The translations under genes were made by a program, and so were the position numbers. Below are positions 22,971 to 34,600 of a stretch of DNA of 64,000 nucleotides, piece by piece; positions within the stretch are counted from its first letter, which is position 1; each line of letters begins with the position of its first letter. The stretch lies in assembly GCA_036365145.1 (NCBI GenBank), contig JAEOAD010000040.1, positions 13,518,501 through 13,582,500 on the forward strand. The letters run 5' to 3'. Source of the DNA: Orientallactaga sibirica (lineage: Eukaryota; Chordata; Mammalia; Rodentia; Dipodidae). A model generated the notes under the pieces. It was not told where the DNA came from, made no database searches, and was given only the letters and a program-made list of their open reading frames with translations.

Positions 22971-23139
22971 ATTTTTTTATAAAAAATGATAGAACCAAAT
23001 ATGGATGCCTTCTGTGAGAGGGCGTCCTGCAGGTCATGTGCTCTTGAAGGTGACCCTGGGTATAGTCATACTTTCTATAAGGATTTGTTTTTTGGTTTTT
23101 TCTATTTTTTCCTTCATCCTGTCCCATCCACCCTCTCTC

Positions 23140-23316
23140 CATTGTTTCTCTTTCTTCCTTCATTCTTTCTTTCCTCCCTTCCCTCCTTTATTCCCTCCCT
23201 CCCCTTCCCTTCTTTCTTCCTTCCCTTCCCTCCCCTTCCTTCCTTCCTTCCTTCCTTCCTTCCTTCCTTCCTTCCTTCCTTCCTTCCTTCCTTCCTTCCT
23301 TCCTTCCGTCCTTCTT
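23140..23316. repeat. Polypyrimidine tract with (CCTT)n core
   Basis: Almost pure C/T on plus; uninterrupted CCTT units at about 23234-23306. Confidence 0.93.
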
Positions 23317-23719
23317 TGACAGAGCCTCACTATGTACTTCTCATTGGTCCCAAACTCATCATCCTCTGCCCTTAGGCTCTCATTACTGGGATTGCAGCAC
23401 CCTGGGCTGAGGTTCGGGGCTTTCTGTCCAAGGTGATTGGGAAATAATGGGTATCAACAGGTTTCCTCCATGTCCTTAATGGAAAGCAATCGGCTATTGG
23501 TAAGTCTACCTCATCTTCTTCCTGAGATGCATGTTCTCTGAGAGTAAGAATCTTGCCCTACACAGCCTGTATTCCCCTGGCCCCTCTGCGTTGCTCTCTG
23601 AAGATGTTAAATCAATGTGATTGAGCAGATAAATTGCTATTCCTCTGCTCTATAATAGTAACAGGTAGACTTGGAGATAGGCATTCCTTTTTCATTTATT
23701 TATTTATTATTATTATTAT

Positions 23720-23864
23720 TGGTTTTCTGAGGTACAGTCTCACTGTAGTTTAGGCTGACCTGGAATTCACTCCATAGTCTCAGGGTGGCCTCAAACCCAC
23801 AGTGATCCTCCTACCTCTGCCTTCCAAGGGCTGGGATTAAGGTGTGCACCACCACGCCTGGCTC
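23720..23864 (-). repeat. B1-like SINE (first of a direct pair)
   Basis: The reversed tail is (TTTA)n(TTA)n; the rest is close to consensus. Confidence 0.9.
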
Positions 23865-23870
23865 CTTTTA

Positions 23871-23871
<1 letters not shown>

Positions 23872-23901
<30 letters not shown>

Positions 23902-24038
23902 AAGGTAGGGTCTCACAATAGCTCAGGCTGACCTGGAATTCACTATGTAGTCTCAGGGTGCCCTCAAATTCTTGGCGATCCTCCTACCTCTGCCTCCCAA
24001 ATGCTGGGATTAAAGGCATGTGCCACTATGCCCGGCCT
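23872..24038 (-). repeat. B1-like SINE (second of a direct pair)
   Basis: Reversed tail (TTTTG)n. Gap of 8 bases to the previous copy; the ggctcctttt after copy one is echoed by cagctccttttt after copy two (24040), a likely target duplication. Confidence 0.9.
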
Positions 24039-24068
24039 CCAGCTCCTTTTTTAAAGGACTTGGAACGA

Positions 24069-24326
24069 TTGGGCTGGAGAGATGGTTTAGCAGTTTAAAG
24101 CGCCTGCCTGCAAAGCCTAAGAACGCTTGTTCTAATCTCCAGGTCCCATGTACAGCCAGACGCAAAAGTGATGCAAGTGCGCATGTCACACATGTGCGCA
24201 AGGGGGCACACGTGTTGAGTTTGTTCATAGCAGCTGTAAAGGTCCTGGTGCACCAATTCTCTCTCTGCCTCTTCCTGTCTTCTCTCGCTCTTTGTCTCTC
24301 TCAAATAAAAAATAAATAAATAAAAG
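24069..24326 (+). repeat. tRNA-derived SINE, long variant
   Basis: The inserted block reads gatgcaagtgcgcatgtcac and acatgtgcgcaagggggcac on this strand; long CT-rich region and (AAAT)n tail. Confidence 0.9.
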
Positions 24327-24671
24327 TTAAAGCCTTGGAACGATAATAGTAGGCACAAACCCCATCTGAGCTGCTTGTCTGATCCAGGGGGAGGAATATC
24401 AGAGCTTCCTGTTCTCACTGCGCAGATGTGCCCTTGCATAAACTTCCTGAATGCTTAAGAGAATCTGCCTGGCTTTGCCTTCTGTGACAGCCTCTTGGTG
24501 GGTTTTGGGTTTCCCCCTCTCTTTCCTAAGAGGACCTAGTTCTTTTCCAGATCCAAGATGAAGATAGCTTTATTTCTTACCAAGAGCCTCTAGAGGGAAT
24601 TTTATAATATTGTCTTAGACCATACTATGAAAGACTGCTGAGAAGGAAAACCATTAAAAATATACAGTGTG

Positions 24672-24878
24672 GGGGGCTGGAGAGATGGCTTAGTGGTTAA
24701 GGTGCTTGCCTGCAAAGCCAAAGGACCTCAATTTGATTCCACAGGACCCACATAAGCCAGATGCTCAAGGTGCATATGTCTGGAGTTCGTTTGCAGTGGC
24801 TGGAGGCCTTGGTGTGCCCATTCTCTCTCTCTGCCTGTTTCTGTCCCTCTCTCATAAATAAAGAAAGAAAAGAAAAGA
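24672..24878 (+). repeat. tRNA-derived SINE
   Basis: Complete, ending aaataaagaaagaaaagaaa. Confidence 0.9.
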
Positions 24879-24901
24879 AGTCATACAAGGCAGGTTAAAA
24901 T

Positions 24902-25038
24902 GTGTGCTCCCCCTTGTGCCAGATGCACAAGGTGGCACACACATCTGGAGTTTGTTTGCAGTGGCTAGAGGCCTTGGCATGCCCATCCTCTCTCTATCTG
25001 CCTTTCTCTTTCTCTCTCAAAAGTAAAATAAAAATTAA
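24902..25038 (+). repeat. tRNA-derived SINE, 5' truncated
   Basis: Starts at the ccagatgcacaaggtggcac block and lacks the tRNA-like head with the Pol III boxes. Confidence 0.85.
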
Positions 25039-25157
25039 ATTTGGAGGATACAAAATCTCCAAAGATAATACTAACTGAATTATCAATGAGAGGCCCAAAA
25101 TAGATGTAGGGAAACATAATATAGGAGATCAATAAACTGTTTTAAAAATCAGGGGTT

Positions 25158-25352
25158 TGTGGGCTTGAGAGATGGCTCATTGTGAAGTCTCTTGCTTGTA
25201 AAGCCTAATGACCAGGTTTCGATTCCATAGTACCCACATACAGCCAGATGCACAAAGTGGTGCATGCATCTAGAGCTCGTTTGCAGAGGCCAGTGGCACC
25301 CATTTTCTCTGCCTGTTTCTGTTTTTCTCTGCTTGTAAATAAATAAAAAATA
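25158..25352 (+). repeat. tRNA-derived SINE
   Basis: Diverged, with small deletions around the head (gatggctcattgtgaagtct). Confidence 0.85.
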
Positions 25353-25378
25353 TTTTTAAACATCAGGGATTTAAAAGA

Positions 25379-25575
25379 ATTTTTTTTGAGAGAGAGAAAG
25401 AGGCAGAGAGAGAGAAAATGGGTGTGTCAGGACATTAGCTGCTGCGAACAAATCCAGATGTGTGCCCCCTTGTGTGCATATGTGACATAGTGTGCTTGCA
25501 TTTCTATGCATCTGGCTACATGGGACCTGAGAGATTCGAACATGAGTTCTTAGGCTTCGCAGACAAGCGTCTTAA
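25379..25575 (-). repeat. tRNA-derived SINE, long variant, head missing
   Basis: Inserted block tgtgacatagtgtgcttgca is present. The copy stops at cgtcttaac, so the last 20 bases (catctctccagcccc) are absent. Confidence 0.85.
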
Positions 25576-26221
25576 CTCAGGCATTTTGAAGAGTCCTTCA
25601 GCTATAAGCTTTTGAACTTGATTTCACTGAAGACAGCCAACAGAAAATGTCCTCTGATCTCACACTCAGAATTATAGACTCCGGAGTATGGGAAAGAAGA
25701 TTGCGGCTCGGCCTCTTTGCTTTCTTCATCCCAGCTGCATTAGGCTCCAGTTGCATGATTATCCTAACATCTAAAGTTTGCTTTCACGTCTTACAAGGAA
25801 AACCGTGAAAGGAAACACTGTCGACAAGTTCAGATAGAAAGGGAGGTAGATGAAGGCACAATTTAGCCATGACAGATAGGTAGGAGGGAGAGAGAGAATG
25901 CTATTTAATCCTGATAAAGTAAAACCCACCCCTAATAAGTTACAGCCCATCCTTTATCATCCTTCACTGTGGGCCACAGTTTGCATTGAAAATTACGTCC
26001 TATCCTTTCATAAGGACAAACGCAAATGAGGGATAGATAACCATGCAGAGGAACGAGCTCAATTCTACCCATTTACTAAATTACATGGTTTCTCCAGTGT
26101 GGATTTAAAAAGAAACCCCAAACATTTTACACAATCTCCATGTCAAAAAGTCACGGTTAGAGTTACGTAATCGCAGACCTAGAGGTCAGAAAACAAGAAA
26201 TCTCAAAGTGCTCATACTTTT

Positions 26222-26429
26222 TCATGAGAGAGAGAGATAGAATTGGCATGGCAGGGCCTCCAGCCACTGCAATTGAAGTCTAGACATGTGCACCATCTTG
26301 TGTGCATGTGCGACCTGGTGTGCTTGTGTCACGTTGTGCGTCTGGCATGTGTGGGACCTGGAGAGTTAAACACGGGGCCTTGGGCTTCGCAGGCAAGAGC
26401 CTTAACCACTAAGCCGTCTCTCCAGCCCC
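26222..26429 (-). repeat. tRNA-derived SINE, long variant
   Basis: Inserted block gcgacctggtgtgcttgtgt; short GA tail. Confidence 0.88.
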
Positions 26430-26817
26430 TCATGATTTTAATGAGAGGAAAATACAGTCAAGTTTAAAACTAATCACTGTAGTCTTCACTAAAAAGGTTT
26501 TAACATTAACATTTTGGAGAGTAAGTACTTTTATCCTAATTTCTCATAAATTCTGCATTTCTTTTATAGGGCCTGGTAAAAAGACATGGGTGGGATTGTA
26601 AGTGTATGACCCCTTCCTAAACATTTCTTTTCATTGTTTCACTCCAGTCCCATTTTTTAGCATGGTTATTGGACTCTTCATTGTCCAGCCCCCAACCGAG
26701 CGATGTCTAACTCCATTTCCCTGTTGTGATCATCAACTTGACAGGGCCTTGAATCACCGAGGGACTACCTTGATAATTGAGGTGCACAGGGACCTGGACT
26801 GTATAAAAAGGAGAGGG

Positions 26818-26996
26818 CTGGGGCTGGCACGATGGCTTAGTGGTTAAGGTGCTTGCCTGCGAAGCCTAAGGACCCAGGTTTGATTCTCCAGTTCCCATGT
26901 AAGCCAGATGCACATGGTGGTGTCTGTGTTTGGAATTTGTTTGCAGTGGCTAGAGGCCCTGGCATGCCCATTCTCTCTCCCTCTGTCTCTAATAAA
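26818..26996 (+). repeat. tRNA-derived SINE with B1 in its tail
   Basis: Complete up to ctctaataaa; the rest of its A-rich tail resumes after the nested B1 at about 27156. Confidence 0.9.
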
Positions 26997-27145
26997 CACA
27001 TTTTTGTGGGGGGTGTAGGGTCTTGCTATAGTGCAGGCTGACCTGGAATTCACTATGTAGCCTCAGGGTGGCCTTGAATTCAGGGCAGTCCTCCTACCTC
27101 TGCCTCCTGAGTGCTAGAATTAAAGGCATGCGCCACCACCCCCAG
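26997..27145 (-). repeat. B1-like SINE nested in a tRNA-SINE tail
   Basis: Flanked by a 10-bp duplication ctctaataaa (26987-26996 and 27146-27155). Confidence 0.9.
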
Positions 27146-27195
27146 CTCTAATAAATAAACTTTTACAAAATTAAAAAAAAAAAAAAAGATCGTAA

Positions 27196-27261
27196 GGGCC
27201 AGAAGTGCAGCTCAGTGTGCCTTGCTGGCCTAGAGGGCCTGGCTTCAATCCCCAACATTAA
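27196..27261 (+). repeat. ID-like element fragment
   Basis: ggccagaagtgcagctcagt to tcaatccccaac, a diverged ID body without tail. Confidence 0.6.
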
Positions 27262-27332
27262 AAGGCAAGTAAACAGATAAATAATAAGCAACTAATACGT
27301 TTAAAAATCGATTTAGATTAAAAAGAATCTGA

Positions 27333-27530
27333 AGGGGCTGGAGAGATGGCTTAGCGGTTGAGGTACTTGCCTGCAAAGCCAAACGACCCAGGTTCAATTC
27401 CCCAGAACCCACGTTAGCCAGATGCACAAGGTGGAACATGTGTCTGGAGTTCATTTGCAGTGGCTAGAGGCCCTGGCACTCCCATTTTCTCTTTCTCCCC
27501 CTCTCTCTCAAATAAATAAATTAATTAAAT
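27333..27530 (+). repeat. tRNA-derived SINE
   Basis: Near-consensus. aaaaagaatctgaagg before and ataaaagaatctcaacc after suggest a target duplication aaaagaatct. Confidence 0.9.
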
Positions 27531-27735
27531 TTAAAAAAATAAAAGAATCTCAACCAAACAGCTCTGCTCACAACTCCAGGGGATGGAGGTAGGGACGTAT
27601 CCTTAGACTGTGGATTTAACGGGGCCCTAGGTAACCGTGGGGCTCTTTTCCCAGAGCAAAGGATGCGCAGGGGGAAGACTTCGCTATGCAGAGTGTATGA
27701 CATGTGCATTAGAAGAGTGAGCTCCTTTCCCCATG

Positions 27736-27994
27736 TTTGTTTGTTTGCTTGCCCCGTGGCAGTCTCACACTAGCCTACCCTGACCTGAATTCACGCTGTT
27801 GCACCAGGATGGCCTTAAATTCCTGGTGATCCTCCTACCTCAGCCTCCTGAGTGCTGGGACCAGAGGTGTGTTCCAACACGCCCAGCCCTGTTTTGTTTT
27901 GTTTTAAATCTTTTTCTTTTGGTGCTGGGAGTTGAATCCAGAGTTGTGTGTACCTCAGGCAAGCACCCTATCACTGAGCCACATTCCCAGCTCC
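27736..27994 (-). repeat. Old B1-like SINE followed by ID-like fragment
   Basis: B1 at 27736-27888 with several small deletions; ID-like at 27918-27994 (ggtgctgggagttgaatcca, aagcaccctatcactgagcc). Confidence 0.7.
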
Positions 27995-28099
27995 AGACAA
28001 CGTTGACAAGGTTTTACCGTTGTGTTATTGTTATTAGTCTTTTTTTTTTTTTTTTGGAGGTTCTCACCATTGCTAGTCTCAGGGTGGTTACAGCGATCC

Positions 28100-28994
28100 T
28101 CCTATTGTTCAAGTATTAGTCTTTTTTTCATAGAAAGAAAATTCATTTCAAAGTGACCTAACTGGGTATTGTCTTTATCACAAAGTAGTTTAGATATAAG
28201 CTTTATTCCTAGATCTGAAGAGATTTGTTCTGTTAGTTGAAACAGACTCAGGGTGATGCAGAAACAACCTGAATAACTATCAGTGAATGAGACTCGAGTA
28301 CCACGTGACCCAGAGAATGGCTGTTCAAGAAGGCTTCATATGCATAAATAGAAAAATATTTTATTTCCCAACACTTTCAGTACAAATGTCAAAAGAGAAT
28401 TTGGTAGAAGAGGTTTCCAGACTTTCTGTGAGGCTGATTTGTGGACAGATGAGTGGCAGCGGCTGGAGACCTCGGTAGTAATATATGCGGCATGAGCTAC
28501 TTCTGTTTCCTGTGAAAGTATCCCTTCACGTTTATTTTCAGAGGTGATTCTGTGTTATTGGCATGTGACGTTTATTGACCACCTACTGTATCCTGTGTTA
28601 TGCAATCTAGCCCACTGGTCCCTGGTGAGTAGTCCCAGCCACCCAGGTGACCTGTCTCTCCCTTGGTGTGTGTGTGTGTGTGCAAAGCTGTTCCTGGTCT
28701 TGTTAGCACGCTCATGAAGCAGCGTGGAGAAGTCTGTCTAATTTTAACAGCTGGTTTGTTGGCATGGCGGGGAAACCGATCTAGGAGGCCCAGGTCTCCC
28801 AGAAGCATCTTCTCTGAAGTCATTCCAAAGCCTCATCTCCTTGAGGAACTGCTGAGCTTTCGGCGAAGGCTTTTCCATGCACAAGAGGGACAGAGCGTTT
28901 GAACCTGTCCTGCAGGAGTCCTTTGGTCTCCAGCGTCACGTCTAGGAAGTCCCACCTGCCACCTGGCTCGCATCCTTCACAACTTGGGGTTAAC
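28100..28994 (-). other. SRD5A3: Probable SRD5A3 3' UTR with candidate poly(A) signals
   Basis: Non-repetitive DNA after the stop codon. On the gene strand AATAAA occurs at 28576-28571 and 28536-28531, and further copies lie beyond (about 28363 and 28205). None is followed by a clear GU-rich element, so the real 3' end is unsettled and may lie further towards 26.5 kb. A short (TG)n run is at 28669-28682. Confidence 0.45.
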
Positions 28995-29254
28995 TTAAAA
29001 CAAAAATGGCAGGAAAGCTTTCCTGTGCTTTGGGTAGGAGATAAATTTGCTTTTGTAGAATTTGTGGCTGAGGAAAGCAGACAGGGCCTGGCTGAAGAAG
29101 ACGTATGTGACCACCAGCCACCAAGTTACGTTGTGGAACCCAAAGGTGACAGCCATGGAAAGATAGATCATCAGCTCCGCCAGGTAGTTGGGTGCGGAAA
29201 CGTATTCGAACCAGTCTCCGAAAGGAATCCTGTGGTGGCAGTGAATGACCACCC
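28995..29254 (-). CDS. SRD5A3: SRD5A3 coding exon 5 and stop (residues 233-318)
   Basis: The acceptor TTTTTCAG|GGGTGGTC completes Gly233. This exon carries the catalytic C-terminal steroid-dehydrogenase domain: residues 237-250 with His240, Asp246 and Glu249, APNYLAE (253-259), two more hydrophobic stretches, His296, and the basic ER-type tail ending [11 protein letters not shown] is at 28997-28995. Confidence 0.97.
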
Positions 29255-31625
29255 CTGAAAAAGGGTGACAGGACAAAGGCTTCAACAGGACGCTTTACCA
29301 CGGCACTTCCCAAATCCCTGACAGAAACTCCCACTGAGGCAGAGTGTCATACACCCACATGCAGACCACTGTCCTGTCACACCCCACTGTCCATCAGCTA
29401 TGTATCAAGATGTCACTTGCTCAGGTGACACCATCAGTACCCATAAGCATGTGATAGCTCAGACTCTAGAATCAGGCTTCACGAGTTCAAATCCTGACCC
29501 TCCCACCTGTGTGACTTCAGGTAAGTTGTGCTTTAATTTCCTCCTCTGTAAAATGAGAGCTTGATTACGTTCATCTTACTGGGTATTATGAAGCAGTATG
29601 GAAAGCACTTAGGGCCTGGCCCACGTAACTGATAAATATTAAGTACTTTTCCATTTTTACCTTTTCACATAGTCTAATAGGACCTGCACCTGTGATGAAG
29701 TCTGTCCAAGCTAAGTGGAAGGCCAGGTTTCTTTGCTTTGGCTAGCTTCACACTGCTCCATGGTGTCGGGCATTGCTAAACACGGGCTGGGACTGTGAGG
29801 AGGCTGGCCTGGGCTGTTAGACATGGCCGGGGACCTTGGGCTGTGGGGGTTGCAGCTGGCCTTATTGTCGGGAACCCACCCTGGTGATGGTGCCTGGCCC
29901 TCCCTGCCCCCGGGCAAGGCTGTAGTGTGCTCTGTCATCACCCAGAGTAGGCAGAACTGGCGAGGCCCTCCCCACCTTTGGTTCCCCAAAGCCCCTGACC
30001 ATTCCATAGTTAGGTTTTGCCTGCCCGCCACAGTACCTGACCCTGTGGCTAGCTGACCAAGAGACCCTTATAAACAGTCTCCCTTCAGCTTTAGCCATCT
30101 AATATGTGGCTGAAGTCACGTAGCTTTTCCCACCACTATCTCCCTTGTACTTCTGCCTTTCAACCAATTAGCTAGCAATCCATAAACCTGTGTATCCAAT
30201 CACCTTATGATATGTCTGTGCCTTCCCAACCTTTCTCAAGTGTTTATAAACTCACTTTGAATAAATGAGTGCTGTCCATCAGACTGCCTCCCAGGTGGTT
30301 CACTGCCCGTCGCCTCACTGGCTCTTCCCCCAACTCCTCCTGCGCCCAGGATGTCGGTGGCCAAGGACCCCCGGGAACAGCGAGGACCCACACCATGGGA
30401 ATGCAAGCTCTCACATGCTCATCAGAACTGTTTACAGTGCTGTCCCCAGTTACGGGAGACAGAATCACAGAGTTTCAGTTACGGGGGACAAGGAGAACTC
30501 CCTCTTCATTTAGGATCAAGACCAGAGAGGCATCTTGTCAAAAGTGAGTGTTTAATTTGCCTTGGGCAGGAAGGACAGCAGTGATGAGGCCCAGAAAAGC
30601 AACCTATGAGGGCTAAAACCCAGGCTCGTGAAGCAACCTTACCCTTTTTGTTTCTCCGGAGATTGCTGAGGATGACGTGGCACTTGTACTGATGGGCCGA
30701 CGACCAGATGAACATCATCATCCCGAGGATGTGGAACCACCGGGCTTGCATCAGTAGGTTCTTCCCTATGACATAGACTACAGAAACGAGAGCTATGCCA
30801 TTAGTCAGCTCTGCAAAATGTCGGTGAGGAATCAAATAATTGTATTGTCCTCGTATGCTTCTTAGTCATGACAGTGCCTGTAGTCACCAGCAGAGTCCAA
30901 ATCAATACCTCTGGAATCTTCTTCAACTGACTAAGGCACAAACTCCATCCCATCAACTTGTGTGATTATTGTATGGTGAGACTACTTTGTGTGCCTATTA
31001 ATGTGCCCCATTTTAGGTTTTCTTGTTCACATTTTCCTATCAGGAAAATACTTTCTATATTTATTTATTTGAAAAAGAGACAGAGAGACAAGAATGGGCT
31101 CACCAGGGCCTCCAGCCACATGCAAACTGTGCATCTGGCTTTATGTGGGTTTTGGAAAACTGAACCTGGGTCCTTTGGCTTTACCAGCAAGCATCTTATC
31201 TGCTAAGCCATCTCTCCAGCCCCATATTTATTTTTTAATATTTTATTTATTTTCAAAGGGGGGAGGGAGAGAGGAAGGAAGGAGAGGTAGAAAGAATGAA
31301 AAAGAGTGGGTATCCAGGGCTTCTAGCCATTGCAAATGGACTCTAGATGCATGCACCATTTTGTGCATCTGGCTTCACATGGGTACTGGGGAATCGAACC
31401 TGGGTTCTTAGACTTTGCAGGGAAGCACCCTAACCACTGAGAAATCTCTCTAGCCCTCTATTTTTGTTTTGTTGTTGTTTTGAGGTAGGGTCTCACTCTG
31501 GCCTAGGCTGATCTGGAATTAACTATGTAGTCTCAGGGTAGCCTTGAACTCTCAGTGATCTTCCTACTTCTGCCTCCCGAGTGCTGGGATTAAAGGCATG
31601 TGCCACCATGCCTGGCTAGCCCTCT

Positions 31626-31657
<32 letters not shown>

Positions 31658-34600
31658 AGGAAGGGTCTCACACTAATCAAGGCAGACCTGAAATTCACTC
31701 TGTAGTTCAAGCTGGCCTGGAACTCACAGTGATCTCCCTATCTCAGCCTCACAAGTACTAGGATTAAAGGCATATACCACCACCCCAAGCTGGAAAATAT
31801 TTTCTAGAGAAACTTCCTTCTAAGCTGCCATCCAGAGTCCCCAGGGAGCTCCTGGATACAAAAAATTGAGCTAAGCCAGATATGGTAACACAATCCTGTT
31901 TTCTTGGCACTGGGGAAGTAGAATCAAGAGGATCAGGAGTTTGAGGCCAGCATGGGCTATGTGACGCCTTGTCTCAAAAACAAGAGAGAGAAAGAGAGAC
32001 AAAGAATAAAAGAAGAGATAAAGAAAGAAAAAAGACACAGAGAGAGAGAGAGAGGCCAGGTTCGGTGACACATGCTTTTAATCCTAACAGCACTTGGAAG
32101 GCAGAGGTAGGAGGATTGCTGTGAGTTCAAGATCAGCCTCTAAAAACCTACATCAAAAAAAAAAAAAGAGAGAGAGAGAGAACAAAAACGAGCTGACCCT
32201 GGCCAGTGGAGAAAACCTCTGAGGTAAAGGTGATGGCTCTTCAGAAGACAGATATGATAGTAACAGAGTTCAGCAGATTGAAAGCTAGGGTACCCAAGAA
32301 TTCTGGAAAGTTCCTCTGGTGGGGAACCAGGAAGGGCACCTCCCCCTCATCATGGTTCTGGCTGAACATCTGAATGCTTCGGCGGGAGGAGTCAGAGGAG
32401 AGAGCGGCTTGATGAAGTTCAGGGAGCTGGGTGGGGAGATGCTGGCAGAGGGCCAGCAGCCAATAAACAATTCAGGGGTTGAGAAGGTGGTCAGTATGTC
32501 CTACACTGAACGCTTTCCTCTAGCACAGGAGCCGCACTACAGCATCCCAGAGGCCTTTAAGAGGCCCTCTGACACTGCAATCAGACAAGCCGAGGCTCAC
32601 CCACTGAGCGCTGAAAGTATCTATTTTGATCTCAACTTAGAAGCTGGCAGCAGAGGACTTGGAGAAAATGAGCACAGGAGATATGCACAGTGTCTGGGCT
32701 AAAGGAGACCATGGCTGTAAGGTCAAGTTAATCTCAGCACTAAAAGCTCCTTTCAGAGCTGGGGAGATGGCTTGGTGGGGGAGGGGTAAAGTGCTTGCTT
32801 GCTGTGTCAGCATGGGGAGCTGAGTTCAGAACCCCAGAACCCACATAAACCTCAGTCATAGTACAGTGGCCCAGCTACAAGTGACAGAAGGCAGAGACAA
32901 AGGATTCTTGGGGTGAGCTGGATAGCTAGATTAGCTGAATCAGCAAGCCCTGGGTTCAAGTAGAGGTTCTGTCTTTTTTTCATTTTTTTAAATATTTATT
33001 TATTTGAAAGAGAGAGAGAGAGAGAGAATGGGCACATCAGGGCCTCTAGCTCCTGCAAATGAACTCCAGGTGCATACGCCTCCTTGTGCATCTGACTTAC
33101 ATGGGTGCTGGGAAATCAAGCCTTGAACTGAGGTCCTTAGGCTTCACAGGCAAGTGCTTAACCACTAAGCCATCTCTCCAGGCCCCGATCCTTTTTTTAT
33201 TTTTTTTTTTTTTGTTGTTGTTTTTTTCGAGGTAGGGTCTCACTCTAGCTCAGACTGACCTGGAATTCACTATGTATTCTCAGGGTGGCCTCGAACTCAC
33301 GGCAATCCTCCCACCTCTGCCTCCCAAGTGCTGGGATTAAAGGCATGCGCCACCACACCTGGCCAAAATTGGTTCTTTATAATACACATACTGTTTTAAC
33401 AAAACTTATAGTCACATATGCTAACTAACTTCCTATGTCCTAAACAAAACAGAAATTTACTTCACTTCCTTCTCATAAAGGTTTTGCTTCCCTGTTCCTG
33501 GCTAGGGAGCACTTGGAAACCTTAAGCAATCTCACTGACCACAGCACTCACTTTTCCTCTTCCTGCAGGCTACCTCACATGAAGAAAAGCTTTGTTCTGA
33601 GGGGAGCCATCCCAAGAACTCATGCTAACACAACAGTTCCCATTTCCTCTTCGGAGGGGGACTATTCACCTCAAGCACACTTCTCTCCTTCTCCACGGTT
33701 TAACTTTGCACACTGACTTTCCCTCCTTTACACACGCACCTCAGCATGACCGGGGCTTTGGTGAGGCCACTTCCTTTGCTGCCCTTTCCTCCTGCTCTTG
33801 GGTGCATACCCGTGTCCAGCTCAGTGCTTTGCACACTCCCTGTCTCTCCACAGGCTAACCCCCCACGGCCTCCCTGACGTCATCATCACCCTTCATGAGC
33901 CCCGGGAACATGTACACTATGTCACTGAAGGAACGACTGCTTAGGTGGGTGTGTTTTTTTTTATTTATTAACAATTGAGAATCATTCATTTTTATTTTAT
34001 ATTTTGAAAATGGTTAAATGTATTCATATAAACTGTAAATTATTTATGTTCTAAAACTTTGAGAAACCTTGATGTAAGTAAGTTAAACTGTTAATATGAG
34101 TGCAATAGTACAAAAAATATTAAGTGAAAATAATCTATAAAATTCAATTTCAGGTCTAGAGAGATGGCTTAGTGGTTAAGGTGCTTGCCTGCAAACCTAA
34201 GGACTCAGGTTCAATTCCCCAGGACTCATGTAAATCAGATGCACAAGCTGGTGCATGTGTCTGGAGTTCATTTGCAGTGGCTGGAGGCCTGTGGGTTCCC
34301 CTCTCTCTCGATCTGCCTCTTCTCTCTCTCCCTCTCTCAAATAAATGAATAAAATTTTTTAAAAATCAATTTCAGCCAGGCATGGTGGCTCACGCCTTGA
34401 ATCCCAGCACTCAGGAGGCAGAGGTAGAAGGATCGCCATGAGTTTGAGGCCACCCTGAGAATAGAGTGAATTCAGGTCAGCCTGGGCTAGAGTGAAACCC
34501 TACCTCGGAAACACCAAAATAAATAAAAAAAAAAATAAATTTCAAAAATATCCTTATTTTAAGGAAGGTGAGAATACTCTTTTTTACTTATTTATTTTAC

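Larger units (their letters stand above)
10561..28099. other. Intergenic DNA between SRD5A3 3' end and TMEM165 promoter
   Basis: Nearly continuous SINE insertions. Repeat-poor gaps: 10.71-11.02, 11.43-11.93, 12.13-12.95, 14.0-14.8, 21.33-21.74, 22.34-22.78, 23.32-23.69, 24.33-24.67 and 25.58-26.22 kb. No gene, splice-flanked exon or structural RNA is recognised in them. Candidate frames such as 11612-11893 (93 codons) match nothing I know. Confidence 0.75.
29255..30642 (-). other. SRD5A3: SRD5A3 intron 4
   Basis: 1388 bases. It holds a MIR relic (29450-29650) and an antisense LTR-like element (about 29815-30395). The remaining 250 bases next to exon 4 show no recognisable repeat. Confidence 0.9.

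Noticed and set aside
29711..30031. Open frames on both strands in SRD5A3 intron 4
   Set aside because: They lie in the LTR-like element and show no retroviral protein or host-gene similarity.
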